A stretch of 20,457 bases of DNA from positions 95,692 to 116,148 of the forward strand of contig NMRA01000863.1 in assembly GCA_002633005.1 (NCBI GenBank), in the 5' to 3' direction. The position numbers were made by a program, and so were the translations under genes. Positions 18,307-20,457 of this stretch are shown here, piece after piece. The notes under the pieces are model-generated. The model was not told the origin of the DNA, ran no database searches, and saw only the letters and a program-made list of their open reading frames with translations. The DNA comes from Phoronis australis. Lineage: Eukaryota; Phoronida; Phoronidae. How positions within the stretch are numbered: position 1 is the first letter of the stretch; every line of letters begins with the position of its first letter.

Positions 18307-18782
18307 ATATCATTGTTAGAATGAATATTGGTTACGTAAGCTGTAGAAATCCATTTAGTTTCCAAAAATATGTGGAGTTGTACTTTTAAACCATGGGAGC
18401 TAATTGTTTATCATGTATTTTGGACGTCAAAATTTATTGTTAGATGAGGTTTAAAACTTTGTTTCTTTGGTCAATGTACAGTGTACTCTAAAGATTCTAG
18501 AATTTTGTGTGAGCAGATCTATCTGTCAATGATATGATTAGATAAGATCATGCATTATCTAGTAATACATCGATACGCAAGAACATCATTATAGTTTGGA
18601 CAGAAGTTTGGGAAATACTCAGATGGTATTTAGTAGTTGAAGCTACATGACTTGCTACAGTGTACAAAAGAAATTGTACACCAGAGCCATTTCCGTGGAA
18701 GAATCTAAAGAGGATCTGGGCAAGGTCAAGGGTTAACGATCAGGAAGCTAACTAAGGACTTGTCACTTGTATCATGGGTAGT
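18307..18782. other. Unassigned AT-rich stretch
   Basis: No gene, poly(A) signal or repeat is recognised in this stretch. Confidence 0.5.
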
Positions 18783-18908
18783 AAGATATTGACTGCGAGT
18801 GTTGTGTCACGAGGAACAGTGACCAGCAAGAGGACTCGCTGGTAGAAGATACTGCCTGCAAGTGTTGCGTCGCGAGAGACTTTGACCAGGAAGAGAAATC
18901 GTGGGTAG
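18783..18908 (+). repeat. Two tandem units of a 63-bp repeat
   Basis: Unit 1 (18783-18845) and unit 2 (18846-18908) align end to end with a 63-nt period. Both read AAGATA(T/C)TG, then TGC(G/A)AGTGTTG(T/C)GTC(A/G)CGAG, TGACCAG and a final GGTAG. A reversed, more diverged unit lies at 19050-19100. The period is a multiple of three, and in the minus-strand frame each unit gives a 21-residue segment of the type LLVTVPRDTTLA. I see no evidence that this is translated. Confidence 0.8.
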
Positions 18909-19049
18909 AAAGCTTCTGTAGGGATAAATTCAATCAATTAACCAAAAACAATCAAACGTCTTATTTGCTATCCAATCTGTGGAACTTGATGGTTGGATGA
19001 CAGACATGTTGGTGAATCTTCAAACTAACACACACTGTACTGCATCAGT

Positions 19050-19100
19050 GTATCTGCTGGTCACAGTCCTTCGTGACCTAACACTTGCCGATGAGTTACG
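19050..19100 (-). repeat. Reversed partial unit of the 63-bp repeat
   Basis: The reverse complement contains CGGCAAGTGTTAGGTCACGA and then CTGTGACCAGCAGATAC, matching the core of the two direct units at 18783-18908. It directly adjoins copy 2 of the dispersed repeat. Confidence 0.65.
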
Positions 19101-19169
19101 GAAGTACTCAATAGTTTTTCTCCTAGCAACTAAGTGTAGAGTTATCGACATCGTGACTTTACGCGACAA

Positions 19170-19429
19170 ACCGGCAATTTCCGTACCGTCCTTGACCTTG
19201 AGTGGCCCAAGATGAATGTGTGTGGGCTTTTTGTGAACATTTTTGTTCTTTCTTGACTGCGAATTTCTTACGAAGTCGCCGGAACAGGACTCTGTGAATG
19301 GTATTAGAAGAAAGAAAATTACTAATGGTTGGCTGAAACCCTGTTTTGTGTAAATTTATTGAGTTTTGCGTTTGATATGGACGGCTGAAGTGAAGCACCC
19401 GTGGAATTTCTGGTCGGGAGTGTCATACC
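19170..19429 (-). repeat. Dispersed repeat family, copy 2 (inverted relative to copy 1)
   Basis: The reverse complement aligns with 521-760, best at 19375-19404 (30 nt, one mismatch). A second block around CTTCGTAAGAAATTCGCAGT lies at 19256-19277. In this copy the minus strand is open for 79 codons and includes LHFSRPYQTQNSIN and RRLRKKFAVKKEQ. The same frame is interrupted in copy 1, so the conserved unit may have coded once, or the open frame may be chance. The element type is unidentified. Confidence 0.7.
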
Positions 19430-19476
19430 TTGTAGTATTATATGTAGTGTATTGGGGACGATAAGAAGCTGAGGAC

Positions 19477-19529
19477 GCCTGTGGCTCAGTGGAGGCTTGC
19501 TCTGTTACAAAAGCATGGATTCGATATAC
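19477..19529 (+). repeat. Possible tRNA-derived SINE head
   Basis: GTGGCTCAGTGG at 19481-19492 fits a Pol III A box (TGGCNNAGTGG). GGATTCGAT at 19517-19525 resembles a B box (GGTTCGANNC), at a tRNA-like distance. The intervening sequence does not fold into a full cloverleaf and the body downstream has no clear poly(A) or tandem tail. It is probably a decayed tRNA-derived SINE, not a tRNA gene. Confidence 0.35.
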
Positions 19530-20457
19530 TTTTTAATTTTGGATTTGTCTCTGCATGTAGGAAGCTCTTCGAACCATCGCTAGGGGAGTGCAAAATTTTT
19601 AGCTGTTTTAGGTTACTATATACTATATGTTGGGCATTATCAGGAAGAGGCATTATCGACAAGTCCGCATTCAGATAGATGTCTAAGAGACTGTTGTATT
19701 AAACTTAGTAAAATTATACAGTATAAGTATTTTCCTGAGGGTAGAATTTGATTTTTGATTTGATACCAGTGTGGCTGTATTTGTACCAGTTAACTGTGCG
19801 TTTTAGTAGGCCTAACTGAACATTAAACAAAACCATCGGCATCAATAACACTGCCAAATTCGAGTAGATTGCTCCTTATCCTATAAAAAACTGAGAAAGA
19901 CTCTACCAGGTGTTTAGACGTTAGCAACATCTAACAATACAATACATGTAATGGCGGAAGAATCGGTGTACCAGAAAAGTCATGGTCGTAAGACCACCTC
20001 GTTATTAAAATTTATAGGCCGTTGTTAAAATATTTTCTGAAAACTGTTAAAATATTTTCCAGTTTCAACTTCGAGGAATACAAACCCAATCAACATTGTA
20101 AACAACAAGGTTCCAACAATTTTAAGTAGATCTTCATATCTTTCTTTAATCGCAAAAGTATCAAAATGTATTTCTAACATGATGGTCCTTCAACAACAGA
20201 ATTTCCTTAAACTAAACAAAAAATTAAAACTACTTTCTCACGACGAAAAGATTTTTGTCACAAATTAGCCAGAGTACGTTAGATGGCAAAGTACCATTAA
20301 GGGTAAAGACATCGATGTTGATGTCATCAAATTTTTTGCGGACTTGTAATACAGTCACAGTAATAAAACGTATCCCGGGTCAAAGCGAAGAACTTCTAGA
20401 TGTCTGTCCCGTCAAATAATAGTTCTCAAATGTTTTTCGACGGTAAAACAGACAACG
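19530..20457. other. Unassigned AT-rich end of the window
   Basis: No gene, RNA or repeat array is recognised. A TACATGTA octamer lies at 19943-19950. Confidence 0.5.

Noticed and set aside
19477-19529. A functional tRNA gene
   Set aside because: Only A- and B-box-like parts are present. No acceptor stem or anticodon arm can be paired.
19481-19678. Plus-strand frame beginning MAQWRLALLQ
   Set aside because: It starts over the A-box-like SINE head and shows no family resemblance, so it is treated as a shadow of a non-coding repeat.
1-20457. Bacterial, viral or organellar origin
   Set aside because: There are no tightly packed genes, operons, rRNA or tRNA clusters. Interstitial TTAGGG repeats, spliceosomal signals and a TLDc domain fit an animal nuclear genome.

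Overview
The window looks like nuclear DNA from a multicellular animal, most likely a marine invertebrate. It is AT-rich, with no operons, ribosome-binding sites or long uninterrupted genes. What can be recognised is exon-sized, has GT/AG splice signals, or is decayed transposon sequence. The octamer TACATGTA is strikingly frequent, and there is a degenerate TTAGGG-type telomere-like tract. The species cannot be fixed from the sequence alone. No complete, clearly functional protein gene can be shown.

Layout. 1-800: a microsatellite, a Ty3/gypsy RNase H relic, and copy 1 of a dispersed repeat. 800-3340: mostly unassigned, with a purine tract at 2375-2502. 3341-3787: interstitial telomere-like repeat, followed by a 22-nt palindrome. 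4000-5800: unassigned, with one weak minus-strand exon candidate. 5818-6430: a 613-bp element with terminal inverted repeats, subterminal repeats and a short ATG-initiated coding relic. 6431-8150: unassigned.

8154-10283 (minus strand): two head-to-tail TLDc-domain copies. The upstream copy (9603-10283) has an almost complete TLDc domain. The downstream copy (from 9348) is broken by a frameshift and stops. Partway through its TLDc domain it runs in frame into about 22 acidic repeats of 33 bp, with 213 consecutive open codons.

10300-11990: a GC-richer segment of unknown nature and a weak candidate promoter plus first exon. 11990-15152: a DNA transposon of about 3.16 kb with inverted-repeat arms of about 140 bp. 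It carries the wreck of an intron-containing gene with CxxC modules, a Lys-Asp-Leu-Val / Glu-Ala-Lys-Tyr-His-Arg-Ser motif, a Cys-rich tail and a poly(A) signal. This layout matches an uncharacterised invertebrate repeat-associated protein family.

15153-18780: AT-rich, with a few isolated exon-like stretches. 18783-19529: a 63-bp repeat, copy 2 of the dispersed repeat (inverted relative to copy 1), and a possible tRNA-derived SINE head. 19530-20457: nothing recognisable.

Overall this is an accessory, repeat-dominated animal region. Its most informative contents are the TLDc/minisatellite pair and the two transposons with inverted-repeat ends.
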